Source: Larix kaempferi (Eukaryota > Streptophyta > Pinopsida > Pinales > Pinaceae). From it: a stretch of DNA of 64,000 bases. Each line of letters begins with the position of its first letter. The first letter of the stretch is position 1. Of the stretch, positions 20,561 to 31,597 are shown piece by piece. The notes beneath the pieces were generated by a model that ran no database searches, was not told where the DNA came from, and saw only the letters and a program-made list of their open reading frames with translations. Position numbers and translations under genes: made by a program. The stretch is taken from NCBI GenBank assembly GCA_027924585.1, contig BSBM01000036.1:7433001-7497000 (forward strand), read 5' to 3'.

Positions 20561-21879
20561 ATGTTGAGGAGACCGCTAGTATCTTCGCGGGAGCGAGAGA
20601 TGGATGAGGAATTGACGCTGCATATTCGCACTGACCAGGGTGTTCGACAGGCTTTGGCTGCAGGCGGGCTCTTAAAGTTCGCTCAGATTCTACCAATGCA
20701 TTCAGTCAGACAGCTGCTGAACAAATTGGTGGGTTTATGGGTTCCGGCAAAGGCTGCTTTCATTGTGGGGGGTGAGAGGTTAGAGATCACCCTTTCTGAC
20801 GTTTATTTTCTTACTAGGTTGCCCTGCTTAGGGGAGGTAGGGGATCTGCTACCGAGGATCCCGTCTGGTTTAGATATTGAGGATCTTTTGGAGAGATTTT
20901 GTGTACCGGGGGCTATTGCGTAGAACAACGCATTGAGTCTGAGATCTCTAAGGGAGTGGGAGATGCGGGTGGTTGGGGCCTGTGTTTTGCGTGTGTTGGG
21001 TGCCACGGCGCCACATCGTTTGTATGGTGGGAAAAAAATGATGGTAGATTTTGTGTTGAGAGGGACCTACTATGCATGGGGTCAGATGTTTCTGGCCTGT
21101 GTCTGGAAAGATCTGGACAAGGTCAGTCGGGATGGGGGGAAGTTTTCCTATGCCTCCTTCTTGTGTTTTTTTTTCTTCAAGTGGGTACCGACCTTGCGGC
21201 TGCGTGTACCAGTTCGGGAGGGGTTGGTTAGTGAGCCACGGATGGTGCGGTGGGGGCAGATGATGCCCCGAGGTGGTGGTGGTATCCGGGGGTTCTTTTT
21301 GGAGGACATGTATGAGCAGTGGGAGCAGATCCCCCTGCTGATTGATGACTATCCATATGCTGGTATGGATTATCGAGGAGATCCGGAGATGCCTCGAGCT
21401 CAGGGGCAGGCCTGGAGTTTAGATGGTATGTCTCTATTTTTGGTTCTCTACTACATCATGTGTTTGGATTATTTTTTTATGAGTGTAGTTAGAGATATTT
21501 ATATGATATTGACTTGGTTCACTTGTGTGATTGTGTAGATCTTGGTCCGGTACCACCAGCTAATCATGTGGGCCATAGGGGACGGGCAATGGTGGTCGTT
21601 CCTCCACCTGTAGCGGTACCGCCTCCACGTGCTCGAGGGGTTGTGCGCTCTTGAGATGATGCAGTTGAGGGTGTCCAAGAGACTCTGGACATGATTCTAG
21701 CCGGAGCGCTAGAGGAGGGGTGGAGGAACTTGGACCAGGACATCATCGAGCATTGTTTCGATGCTCCTCATGAGTGGCATTCTATCCTGCTTAGAGAAGC
21801 AGTGGTGATGGCCAAGAGGAGGGCTCAGGATCAGGAGGATCCGGAGGAGCCAGAGGATCCTGGGGATCATCATGACTAG
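20561..21879 (+). pseudogene. Antisense PMD-like gene in T3 (two exons)
   Basis: Exon 1 (20561-21425) and exon 2 (21539-21879) join to 402 codons including the stop; 865 plus 341 nt keeps the frame. The conserved block is LLNKLVGLWVP...FIVGGERLEITLSDVYFLTRLPCLGE. Further on are YYAWGQMFLACVWKDL and a W-V-P segment. This is the pattern of the plant mobile domain: hydrophobic-W-P, G..ITL.DV..L..LP..G, then Y.WG...LA. PMD proteins of plants (MAIN, MAIL1) act in the nucleus and related copies are known in transposons. Exon 2 has a Pro/Arg stretch and an acidic tail. The start is the ATG after the predicted acceptor. Two stops break it: TAG at 20921-20923 (probable Gln) and TGA near 21652 (probable Arg). 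The homologue in T4 supports its reality. Its role for the element is unknown. Confidence 0.75.
21426..21538 (+). other. Predicted coding-region intron of the T3 PMD gene
   Basis: Donor GTATGT at 21426, acceptor TTGTGTAG ending at 21538, 113 bp, T-rich and stop-containing. Removal joins G|AT (phase 1) and opens the frame into exon 2. T4 has an intron at the same place and phase (57982-58072). Confidence 0.75.
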
Positions 21880-22092
21880 TTGATTGTATTTTTTCCCCCA
21901 AATGCTGATGAGCATATGGGGATGAACCTTTTGTACGGCTTATGTATTTTTGTATATTGGGTGTTGAGGGCACCTATGACATGTTGACTATATGATTATA
22001 TATGTATATATATGTTTTGGTATATAGTCCTGTATGCACATGGAGACATTTGTTGTCTATTTGCTTTCCCGTGGAGGTATGTTTGATTCTTG

Positions 22093-22295
22093 TATGCCCG
22101 TGGAGGGACATGTTATGCACGTGGATGAAATATTTTAATTTTGTATATGCCCGTGGAGGCACATATTATGTACATGGATGCACTTTTTTAATTTTGTATA
22201 TGCCTGTGGAGGCACATGTTATGCACGTGGATGCACGATTTTAATTTTTTTTATGCCCGTGGAGGCACATGTTATGCACGTGGATGCAAATTTTG
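22093..22295. repeat. 53-bp minisatellite after the PMD gene
   Basis: Units start TATGCC at 22093, 22146, 22199 and 22252, exactly 53 bp apart, each with GTGGAGG(C/G)ACAT and CA(C/T)GTGGATG. It lies in the 3' flank of the PMD gene. Confidence 0.85.
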
Positions 22296-22324
22296 TTTTT
22301 ACTACATTGATTGAATGGTGTGCC

Positions 22325-22330
22325 AATAAA
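22325..22330 (+). terminator. Possible polyadenylation signal of the antisense unit
   Basis: AATAAA on the plus strand, 445 nt after the PMD stop and before the second RNase H region. Plant signals are loose, so this is weak on its own. Confidence 0.3.
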
Positions 22331-22459
22331 GAATGTTGTTTTCCATATGGTCTGCTACACTATTGAGATTCCTTGGGACATGTGTGAATGAAATGGACTC
22401 AAACTGTCGAATCATTTGTTTAGTGCATAGGAATTTTTTGAATAGACAGGGATCGCATA

Positions 22460-22740
22460 TCTAGTAATCGTTGTTGAGCTAGGAAACAAGGAGCTGGGAG
22501 TCCAAGAAAGCCCTAAGGTGACTTATGTTCATTTGGAGAGAAGCGGCCAGGAGACCGGTCACGGCGTCGTACTCAGCTTGGTTATTTGTGGCAGCACCTA
22601 TGCACACTCCATCGATGTGGATCAACTCATGTGAAGCGGAATATATTACCCAACTGTGGAGGCGAGATTGGGAGACCAACGGCTTGCACCATCAGTGAAG
22701 CCAATGTAGCAAAGTGTAACAGGATCCATCTGTGGTCATG
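22460..22740 (-). pseudogene. T3 second RNase H (broken)
   Basis: A second RNase H-fold domain separate from the one fused to RT. It starts with IGFTDGAS (near 22710-22690), which carries the first catalytic Asp. After a frameshift it continues with TNNQAEYDAVTGLLAASL (catalytic Glu) and RAFLDSQLLVS (catalytic Asp). It sits downstream of integrase, a position known for the archaeal-type extra RNase H of Tat elements. It would help remove the RNA strand during reverse transcription. The fold order and the spacing of D, E and D support the call. T4 has a fuller copy. Confidence 0.75.
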
Positions 22741-22842
22741 CAAGAAAAATAAATTTATAGGTTTTTGTATTTTTTGTGAAAAACAAAAATAAGACTATAC
22801 AATTGTGGACTGTGGTGTCCATCATATTTTCTATGGGTAAAA

Positions 22843-24080
22843 TCATTTGAGGTACAACCCATTATGTGGGTTGTGTAGGGTGTTTCCTTCTGAGTCGATC
22901 AAAATATATACCCCCTGTCCGAGGTAGGTGTGTATAATATATGGGCCTTGCCACATGGACACGGATTTTCCTTTTCCCGTTTTGTCATGAGCTTGATCAT
23001 AGGCAAGTACAAAATCGCCTTCACTAAATACTTGCGGGTGAACATGTTTATCGTAGTGAAGTTTAGATCTGTTCATGGCGGCTTCAATTGTTTGGAGAGC
23101 TGCGCGGTGATCTTTGTCGGCCTGCTCTAAGAGAAGCAAGTGTTCTTCAATCATTGATGTATCGGGGAGGAGTTCTATGGACATTTGCAATGTTGGTATC
23201 TGGAATTCAATGGGGAGGACAGATTCTACGCCATGAACTAAGTGGAATGGGTTAAAGCCGGTGGCGGTCTTGGTCGATGTGCGATAATCCCATAATGCGG
23301 GAAAAATCATGTGATGCCAATTGAATCTATGTTTGTCAATGGTGTGTTGGAGGATGGTTTTCAAAATTTTGTTAACAACTTTGACTTGGTCGTTCCCTTG
23401 GGGGTAGTAGTCCTAGGAGAAATGGTGTTCAAACTTAAGCAGTGTGGAAAATTCTCTCCAAACGGAGTCTTCGAAGTGAGAGCCATGGTCTGAGACGAGT
23501 TGTTTGGGTACTCCGAAACGAGCAATAACATGGTTGAGGAAGAAGCGGGCTGAAATGTCGGCTTTGCAATTGTAAGTAGGCATGGCTTCTGCCCATTTGG
23601 TAAAGTAATCAACAACCACAATAATGTGTTTGTGACCACCGCTAATGTGGGATTGCAGTCCATGAATTCAATGTCCCATTTGCAAAATTGTCCAGCAGTG
23701 ACGACTGGATGAAGGGGGGAAGGTGGGGTTCTTTCCTTTGGGGCAAAGAGTTGGTAGTGTTTGAATGCTGTGATACAATTAGTGAATAATGATGGCCAAA
23801 AATATCCTGCGTGGATTACCTTTTGGATGGTGGCCATTCTTGAAAAATGGCCGCCACAGGCGCCGCTATCACAGTCGTTAAGAACTTGTTCGTCTTCATC
23901 TTGGGAAAGGCATCGTCGTAAGATTGTGTTGACGCCACGTTGATAGAGGACATCACCCAAGAGGATATAACGAGGGTCATGGTGACGGATGCGTCGGCAT
24001 CTGTCACGGTCGATGTTGGGTCGAAACTTCTGTGTGCAGAGGTATACCAAAATGTCACCATACCAAGGGTCATCTAACAA
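22843..24080 (-). pseudogene. pol: T3 integrase (broken)
   Basis: Integrase inserts the DNA copy into the genome. Visible from N to C: a degenerate HHCC zinc finger (GACGGHFSRMATIQKVIHAG; the second Cys pair is lost), the core with FTKWAEAMPTY, LVSDHGSHFEDSVW (second Asp) and YYPQGN, then PALWDYRTSTKTATGFNPF and the C-terminal SMWQGPYIIHTYLGQGVYIL. The first core Asp seems to be Glu (WDIEFMD). A one-base shift near 23641-23645 and a TAG at 23413-23415 break it. The C-terminal part (23364-22843) is open throughout. Confidence 0.85.
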
Positions 24081-24199
24081 TATAATGAACAAATGTTTGT
24101 CGATTAGATCAGTCTGGATAATTAGTGATGATGACGATGATGGTAAATCCGTAATGAGCTGAGCGAGTGCTAATTCTTTGGTGCTCTTCGGGGTTTTGA

Positions 24200-25874
24200 A
24201 AGTTAGGTCATATTCTTGTAAGATGATCACCCATTTGGCAACACGGCCTTGTAGAAGGTGACGATTCAAGAGAGAGACCATTGGATTGGAATTGGCCACA
24301 ACCGTGGTGTATCTGAGGAGAATATAATGTCGCAGCTTTTGTACTAAAAAGACGATGGTGAGGGCCATCTTCTCTTCATGTGGGTAGCAGAGGGGTGGGC
24401 TTGACAAGGTCTGGATCACATAGTAGATGACATGCTCTTGGTGAGCAGAGTCTTCTTGGATGAGGACTCCAGAGACGGCATGATCTGACGCCGAAACGTA
24501 GAGGGTAAAGTCTTTTGTACAATCTAGTGGAGAAATCAAAGGGGCGCTTGTAAGTGCTTTCTTTAGGTCCGTGAAGGCTCCTTTTGCTTGTTCGTCCCAA
24601 ACAAAGTGGGTGTGAAGACGTAGCAAATAGAGAAAACCATGTACTGTGGTGGCATAGTCCAGGATAAAATGACGAAGGAAGTTGGATTTCCCCTGTAGTC
24701 TTTGTAGCTGTCTTAGTGTACGTGGTGATGGGAGGTCCGCTATGGCATGAAATTTGAGAGGGTCAATGGTGATCCCTTTTTCTGAAATGACAAATCCCAG
24801 CAGGCGACCTACTGTAACGCAAAATACACATTTAAGCGGGTTCAAGCGGATTTTGTATTTGCGGCAACGCAAGAAAACTTGTCGAAGATCTTTTAAGTGG
24901 TCAGATCGTTTCTTATATCGAGCGGTGAGGTCTTCTAGATAAACTTTAATGATTTTGTACAGATCATGAAAGAAATAAGTCATGGCTCATTGGAAAGTGT
25001 CTCCCACATTCTTGAGACCGAAAGGCATGATGCGATAGGTGAAGGTGCCCCATGGGGTGGTAAAAGCGGTCTTGTATTGATATTCTTTACGGACTTTGAT
25101 TTGGTTATATCCAGAGAAACCATCCATAAAAGAGAGTACCTCATGCCCCGCATACTCATCGATTAGTTTGTCAATAAATGGTGTGGGGAAGTTGTCTTTG
25201 GAACAAGCTAGGTTGAGGTCGCGGAAGTCAGTACAGATGCAGATGGTGCCAACTTTCTTATTAACTAGTACTGGATTTGAAACCCAGGTGGTATATGCAA
25301 TCGGGTATATGAAACCTGTTACTCAAAGCTTCTCAATTTCTGCTTTGACGGCTAGAAGTTTGGATGGGTGAATGGGACGTTGTTTATGGCGAACCGGAGA
25401 TATTTTGGGCCAAGTGTCTATGTGATGTTCTACGATGGTGGAATCAAGACCAGGCATCTCGGTATAAGACCAGGCGAAGACATCTTGAAACTCTTGGAAG
25501 AGTTTCTTATAAGCTTGGGTTTCTTTCTCAGTGCAAGATGCACCCAAAGAGATAAGCTCAGGTTTTCCAGGGGTGGTGGAGATGTCGATTTTTATAATGG
25601 GCGAAATGTTAGCCATGTTACCTTCTTCAAAGGCTTCTGGAGCTGGGATTGGGTCCTTGAACCAGTCGACCTTGGTTGGTAAGAAGTCTTTAGATTCAAC
25701 AGATAGTTGGTTTTCCGCAATGGACGTAGACGTTTCAGGGAGGAAGTATGATCGATGGTGCATATCATCCCAAGGGTAGTCCGGTGCAGTGAGTGTTTCT
25801 AGGATTTCTTCATCGGTATAGAAGTAGTGTGACCACAAATTAACTGGATCGGGTTTATAGGTAGCTGAAATCAT
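24200..25874 (-). pseudogene. pol: T3 reverse transcriptase and first RNase H (broken)
   Basis: RT copies element RNA to DNA and the fused RNase H degrades the RNA. The N-terminal segment has AWSYTEMPGLDSTIVEHHID (about 25440-25390). Motif A is SFMDGFSGYNQI with the Asp present. KTAFTTPWGTF follows, then IMPFGLKNVGDTFQ. The catalytic box at 24930-24941 reads YLED, not YxDD. RNase H has TLYVSASDHAVSGVLIQED and YPHEEKMALTIVF. Two TGA stops, at 25323-25325 and 24984-24986, stand where related elements have Arg. Otherwise the frame is continuous from 25874 to past RNase H. Confidence 0.87.
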
Positions 25875-25889
25875 ATAAATGGTATTGAT

Positions 25890-26993
25890 TTATTCTGAAT
25901 GGGATAATTCCGGAGGGAATATTTCTTCAACAAGTGGTGGGGATATCTCTAAGTCGACATTATTCATCTCGTATAGTGTTGCTCTATAATCTGGGAGATC
26001 GGGGCAGTGATGTGAATAATGGCCATAGATTCTGCATATTGCACAAGGGTGGTTTGTGTGCAATGACTTATCACGAGGTTGAGATGGTAATTCTAATTTG
26101 ACCACTGGAATGTTAATGTCATCATCTAACATATTCATGTGTTCTTGAAGTGTTGGTAGTTGTGGACACAGATGGGTGGCATGGCCAATATCGTCACACA
26201 AGGAGCACTTAGGGAGTACACAGGTTGGGGGATTCTTGGATACTTTGGGAGTCACTGGGGGGGTGTGAATTGTGGGTGCAGTCTTGTAGGTTTGTGGACC
26301 TCTGCCCCCAGTGTGGCAGGATTGAGGGGGGACATAAATATATGTCGATGTAGTGCCCCCTGTTGGAATTGATCAGTTTTGAAGGTTCGAAACACCAGGT
26401 GGTGGGAGATTTTGGGGGTTTGGTATGCCAAGTGGTGGATGGTTCGACATATTCATAGGTTGTACCAGTTGTAGGACAATGGATGGAGTTCGTGTGGGAG
26501 TTGGGGCAGGTAAGTACCATACAGGTATTCCTAACGTTAAACCTGGAAGGTTAAGTGTAGCCATTACTGGCGTACTGACAACTGCTGAAAATGGGAACAA
26601 GAACGAGATTGTGTGAATCGGTGTTGTTCCGATATGGCTAGGCACAATGGGTGCTTGTAGTGGTGGTTGAGGTTGTTGAGGATGTTGTTGTTCATTGTGC
26701 AATAAGGTGCACAAATCGGATACTGCAGTTACCTGGAGAGGAGGTGGGATTGACGGGAATGAGGTGGTCATGGGAGTATCCGAATATATCCCGGGTCCGA
26801 CTGATGAGACGAAAGATGTTGGTGCACTAAGAACAGGTTGTTCAATCATGGGAAGAACATTCTCTAGTGCTGCGGGGGCATTGGGATCATAGTATGTAAT
26901 ATAGTCTATTTTAATTACATGTCCTTCATGGGGGAACATCATGATATGAAAAACTGAAGAGAGACAACTTTCATTTTGTACATGTAGCTTCAT
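25890..26993 (-). pseudogene. pol: T3 protease end, proline-rich linker and two zinc knuckles
   Basis: The frame from 26993 starts after the protease flap (SVFHIMMFPHEGHVIKIDYI) and runs into a Pro-rich linker. Two CCHC knuckles follow: CSLCDDIGHATHLC (26166-26207) and CAICRIYGHYSHHC (26004-26045), both with perfect C-x2-C-x4-H-x4-C spacing. They lie between protease and RT, beyond the ordinary knuckle in gag. T2 has the same two in degenerate form. Such knuckles bind nucleic acid. Confidence 0.8.
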
Positions 26994-27091
26994 CCCAGAA
27001 GGAGATTGTAATCAATTTGGGCGTTAATGACCTCTATATCTATGAGAACCAATTTTCCCCCAAGTTGTATGGGTACGTTCACTAGAAAACC

Positions 27092-27661
27092 TTAAGGTTG
27101 AGTTTCACAGCCATCGTAAGCTCGTAATGCGGTGGTGGACAGTTGTAGTGTTGGGGATCTAAGTTTCTGCCATATGAAATTCGACATGACACAGGTAGAG
27201 GCCCCTTCATCGATTATGCATCGATGGACAACGAGGTTGCGAATGGAGACTGAAACTTGAAAAGATAGAGATGCAGGCATGCGAGGTTCAGCTTGTTCTA
27301 AGTTGAAAGACATCATGTTAGAGTCGTTAGGATCTATAGCACCAATGGCGACTAACAACAACTTTCTTTGTGCAGGACAGTTTTTTAAGATTTCGAGAGC
27401 GGACATAGAAGCGGGGAACTGAGCTAAATCCTCTACAATGTTATTGTTGGAAGCTGCACGAGCATTTGGGTTATTGTTAATCTGTCTCAAAGGGAAATGA
27501 GGTGCTTTGGGGCCACCATCCATTGGCATAGTGGGTATGCAAAGTGGTTGATCAGTTGGGAGAGTACTCGATGATGGGTCGGTAGGTGTAGCCTCCGGGG
27601 CGGATCCATATTGATTGCGACGGGTTTGAAGATTGACATCATTTGATGACATCATGAGCAA
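27092..27661 (-). pseudogene. pol: T3 protease, N-terminal half
   Basis: Retropepsin-like protease. The active-site segment is HRCIIDEGASTCVMS, with Asp-Glu-Gly-Ala in place of the usual Asp-Ser/Thr-Gly-Ala. The same residues occur in T2, so the variant is a family trait. A preceding block, MSALEILKNCPAQRK, is shared with T2. The partner segment with LLLG lies at about 27000 in another frame. Confidence 0.8.
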
Positions 27662-27869
27662 ATGGTGAGTGTTGGACTCTGCATGCTAGTAGTCAGCTGC
27701 TGTGTTGCAGCAGATCCTTGAGGGGAATCATTTGGACGAGTGTTGATCGTGCCTTGGTTAGGTAAGGGATTTTGCAATATCATGGGTTGTTGCTGAGGGG
27801 GGGGTGCTGGCTTTGTAGCATGTCCTTGTCATTGGGCATCGTCGGTCTAGAGTTGACACGATCAATCTA

Positions 27870-29860
27870 AATGGGGGCAATTATGTGTGTAATGTCCGTA
27901 GACTCCACATATGGAACATGGATGGTTTGTTCTCAAGTTATTATTTTTGGCCCGTTTCGGTGGACGATCAGGATTTTGGTTGGGGGGAGCAACGTTATTG
28001 TTATTTGGGGGGTTAGGTGGTGGTCCACCTTGATTATGTTGCTGGTTGTTTCCGCGGTTACGTCCTCTTCCACGATTTTTTTGACCTCGCTGGTTGTTTT
28101 GGTTTGGAGGTTGGTTTTGTTGCGCGTAAACATGCCCTTGGAAAGTAGGTGGGTTTTGAGGTCATGTAGGATCTGGAGAAGGTTGCAGTGGGTATTAAAT
28201 AAGAGGGTTCTAAGGTGGCCCTGGTGTTTGCTGCGGTTGTGGGTAACCTTGAGCTGTTGGAAGTGTTGGAGCAAGAGGTGCTTCCTGTGGAGGATAATAA
28301 GCCACTTGGGCTTGTGACTGGACCGGAGTCTGGTGGGCCGGTTGGTTATAATATGGAGTTGGAGCATAAGCCAGTGGTGCATGCCCATAACATTGTGGTG
28401 GACACGAAGGTCCATGGATGTGATGGGTGTGTGTTACGGGAGCATACGAAGTTGTAGTTTTAGAATTGGATGAAGCCCTAGAAAGTTCTGGGGTGTTGTT
28501 TGTACTCGTCATGGTAAAAGGTTTTTTTTTTGCCGTAACCTCGCCGATAATAACGTCGACGGCATGGGATGCCCCCGAAAAAATATGGTGGGATGGATTG
28601 CCACGCAGGGTGTCAGGTAAAATAGTGTATAGATATCCTAACTGGGCATATATGAGGTCGAATTGTTGAGCTTTTAAGATAGCTTCTTCTTCTGACTGGG
28701 GTCGTTCGAAAGCTACATCTTTGGCTATGAGGGGTAGGAGTGATTTGAGAAACCAATCCAAAAAGATACGGTCATCCAGTTTTATCTTGCAGAGGCTACG
28801 GTGCTTATGCCACTCATGGATATGATCGATGATGTGTGTGGCTGTGTTCTATCTACAAGACAAAATAATTTCAACTCCTGCCTCATAGCGTATAGGTAGT
28901 TAAAAAAAATGGAGGAAAGTTGAGGCGAGGGATGTAAATGTGTTGTGGGTCCCATGTGGTTGCTCAATGTACCACTTGGCTGCAGAGCCAATGAACGTTC
29001 ATTGTAACAGTCTCAATCTAATGGAATCATCTACTGTGGAGTTAGAGGAACACCATAGGTGAAATGACATGATGTGGTTTTGGGGGTCTTCCCCAGCTTT
29101 TCCTTCAAACTTCGGGATGTCTGAGGGAAGTTTTGTGGGCATGGGTGGCCACGTAGGGTTGTTTCTAATAGGATCGTCAGTTAACCTGGCTAGGTCTAGT
29201 AAGTTCAGACTAGCCATGTATGGTGAACTGGAAGATGGGTGTGGCGTAGTGACTGGGACATAAGTGTTAATGGTAGCATTATGTAGTGGTCCAGTGGCCC
29301 CTAAGGGTATGCTAGGTATGGAAGGCATGTGTCCTCCAACCGATGTGGTGTGGGAAGGGTCGGTGCTCCCAAGTGCAACATGGGTTGCAGAGCGGTTAGG
29401 AATCGTGCCAGGAATTCCTAGGATCTGGGTTGTGGTAATGAGAGGGGGTGTGACCTCTATGTTGGGCATACCCATAATAGGTGGTGGTCCTGTGTTGGGC
29501 ATACCTAAAAAGGGAATGGACCCTATATTTGGCATTCCTAAGGGGGTTGTGGTTACCGTGGGTGGAACAGTAGTAGTAGGGTTTTTTGATGTGGCTCCAA
29601 TAGCACTGGTGAAAAGGGGGTCGTATTGTGATCCAGCCATGGGGTTGGTTGGTGGTGTCTCAGTAGGGTGTTCAGATTCAGCCTCAAAATCAGATGTGAA
29701 ATGAGGCACGTCAGAATCGGATGACTGTGTTCTATGCCGATGACATGTTGAGTCATGGGATAACACTCTACGTCTGTGATGTGTAGAGTCAAGTGTACCG
29801 AACTGAGGGGGTTCACCCTGAAAACAGCGGGATCGTCTTAAATTCTCAATGGTGAGAAAT
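27870..29860 (-). pseudogene. gag: T3 gag (broken)
   Basis: Gag polyprotein homologous to T2 gag along its length. The N-terminus is Ser/Thr/Pro-rich, and the ATG seen in T2 seems to be lost here. The gag domain has KFEGKAGEDPQNHIMSFHLW and AKWYIEQPHGTH, then SLLPLIAKDVAFERPQSEEE. A Pro/Gln/His-rich region and one intact zinc knuckle, CSICGVYGHYTHNC (27877-27918), follow. A TGA stop at 28999-29001 stands at an expected Arg. Other stops lie near 28860 and 28195, and there is a frameshift before protease. Confidence 0.85.
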
Positions 29861-31576
29861 GTATAAAAAATGTCAATGGATAGTCGTGATGTAAAAAACT
29901 CAAAACCCTAGTGCAACAATGTGTGCAAGAGGGGAGTGAAAAATAAATGGCTCTCAGACCAACAACCAACCTCAAAAACACTTATTATAACAATTGTGCT
30001 ATAATAAGTGGAGGGATCCAAAAAAGTGGTCAGAATACCAAAAGTCAAACAGTTCCTAGAAAAAAGTGGTGCTCACTAGACCAAAGGTGGGTATTGTATC
30101 ATGCAAACACCTAACTAGAAGTATTGTGAGTCGACAAACTATATCCTCTGCAAGGTTATGAAATCCAAGTCAGACAATATAGAGTGTAGAATCAACGGCT
30201 AGATATCCCCCTACCGGGAGGGACACCGGGTAGACAATCCTAAAAAATGACAACTAGGATACCCCGTTCATGATATGTTCGGTTGGGTAAATCTGCAGTT
30301 TGGTTCTATAACCGTTGTACTCCCATACGGGTGTACACCGAGAACTTTGAAAGGTATCTTTCGGTTACTGAATGGATTTCGGTATTCCACTTAGGCTTCT
30401 AAAACCAGTCTGGCTACTTCAACCCTCCTAAGGGGGAGGCCTTCCCGATAAATTGGTTGATAACCATGTCAAAATTATAAGGGATTTTCGGTACCCTAAA
30501 GGACAACCACTATGTCTCAAATGTAAATAATTGAGGGGTGTTATTGAAACACCTATCCCCTCAATCCTACCTAGCTACAAGATTCTTTTATGTGCTCCCC
30601 AAGTGGGGTTAAAAACGTTTGTTGAGTTAAGGTAGATTTTAAGGCTCAGTTAATTAAAAATGTGGCAGATTGGGTGCAAGTGTGATTATTTAACTGAAAA
30701 TGATTTGCCTCGCTTGGGCAATTGATTACAAAATGAAAAACAAGATGCTTTCAAATTGCAAAAAATAAAGGCGTTTTCTGAAATGTAAATGCTTTAGTGA
30801 AAACAATTCAAAAATAATGGACTTTTGAAATAATTTAAAGGAAAGCAAATAACATAACAATTTCAAGAAATAAATGGATTTCTTAATAAATGATTGGGAA
30901 AACTATTGAGCAAATCTGAAGTGAAATCTATGATCTAAACAGAGTGCTAAAAACCTTTCTTTCACTTACTGAAATTTTTTAAAAAGATTTTAATGGAATA
31001 TATGTAATAGAAAATGATTCACTATTGCTGTAATAATGCAGAAAAAATAATGCTGGAAAATAGGCTAAATGGGAAAAAATACAGCAAAATTTTTTTTCTA
31101 AAAAAATTGGCCGAATTTAAAAAGACAGCATTGTGGGTTTTAGGGCAAAAGCCGCAATGTGCATCGTGGGTTTTAGGCACGAAGTCACAATGCACAATGC
31201 AGAAAACTGCCGCGAAGCCGCGATGTGCAGCGCAAATAATGACCGTGAAGCCACGATGTGCAGCGCGGAAAATAACCGCGAAGCCGTGATGTGCAGCATG
31301 GAAAAAGGCCACGAAGTCATGGCACGCAGAACAGAAAAGGGCCGCAAGGTCGCGATGAGCTACGCGACTGTCGAGCAAAAAGTCGTGATGCAAAAAATGG
31401 AAAACAGATCGCCGAAAACGAAACCAAAAAGTGAAATTTCGATCTGTTAGGGGCTATAGAAAGGGCCAACAACTAGGGAAGCAATGAATATGTTGTCTAG
31501 GATGGTAGATCTGCTAATTTAAGTAGAAAAAACAAGTAAAAAATAAGATCTAAAGAAAAAATTTAAAGCTTAAAAG
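29861..31576 (-). other. T3 untranslated leader
   Basis: A 1.7-kb leader. The block at 30200-30620 is shared with the T2 leader. The part at 30650-31130 is AT-rich without features. The 33-bp minisatellite occupies 31150-31400. Confidence 0.65.
31150..31400. repeat. 33-bp CpG-rich minisatellite in the T3 leader
   Basis: Six to eight units of 33 bp, with core GAAGCC(G/A)CGATGTGCAGCGCG. The plus strand is open through the array as 11-residue repeats (REA.MCSAEN), which follows from the period and is not taken as a gene. Confidence 0.8.
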
Positions 31577-31591
31577 CCAGCAGAGTCGCCA
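31577..31591 (-). promoter_or_regulatory. T3 primer-binding site (tRNA-Arg)
   Basis: TGGCGACTCTGCTGG on the minus strand, six bases inside the 5' LTR. It has the form common in plant Tat-type elements. Confidence 0.85.
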
Positions 31592-31597
31592 AAAAAT

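Noticed and set aside
20167-20631. Overlapping open frames on both strands with 11-residue repeats
   Set aside because: The 33-bp period keeps several frames open; the array lies in a predicted intron.
31022-31450. Open frames on both strands in the T3 leader
   Set aside because: Produced by the 33-bp minisatellite; no domain and no start context.
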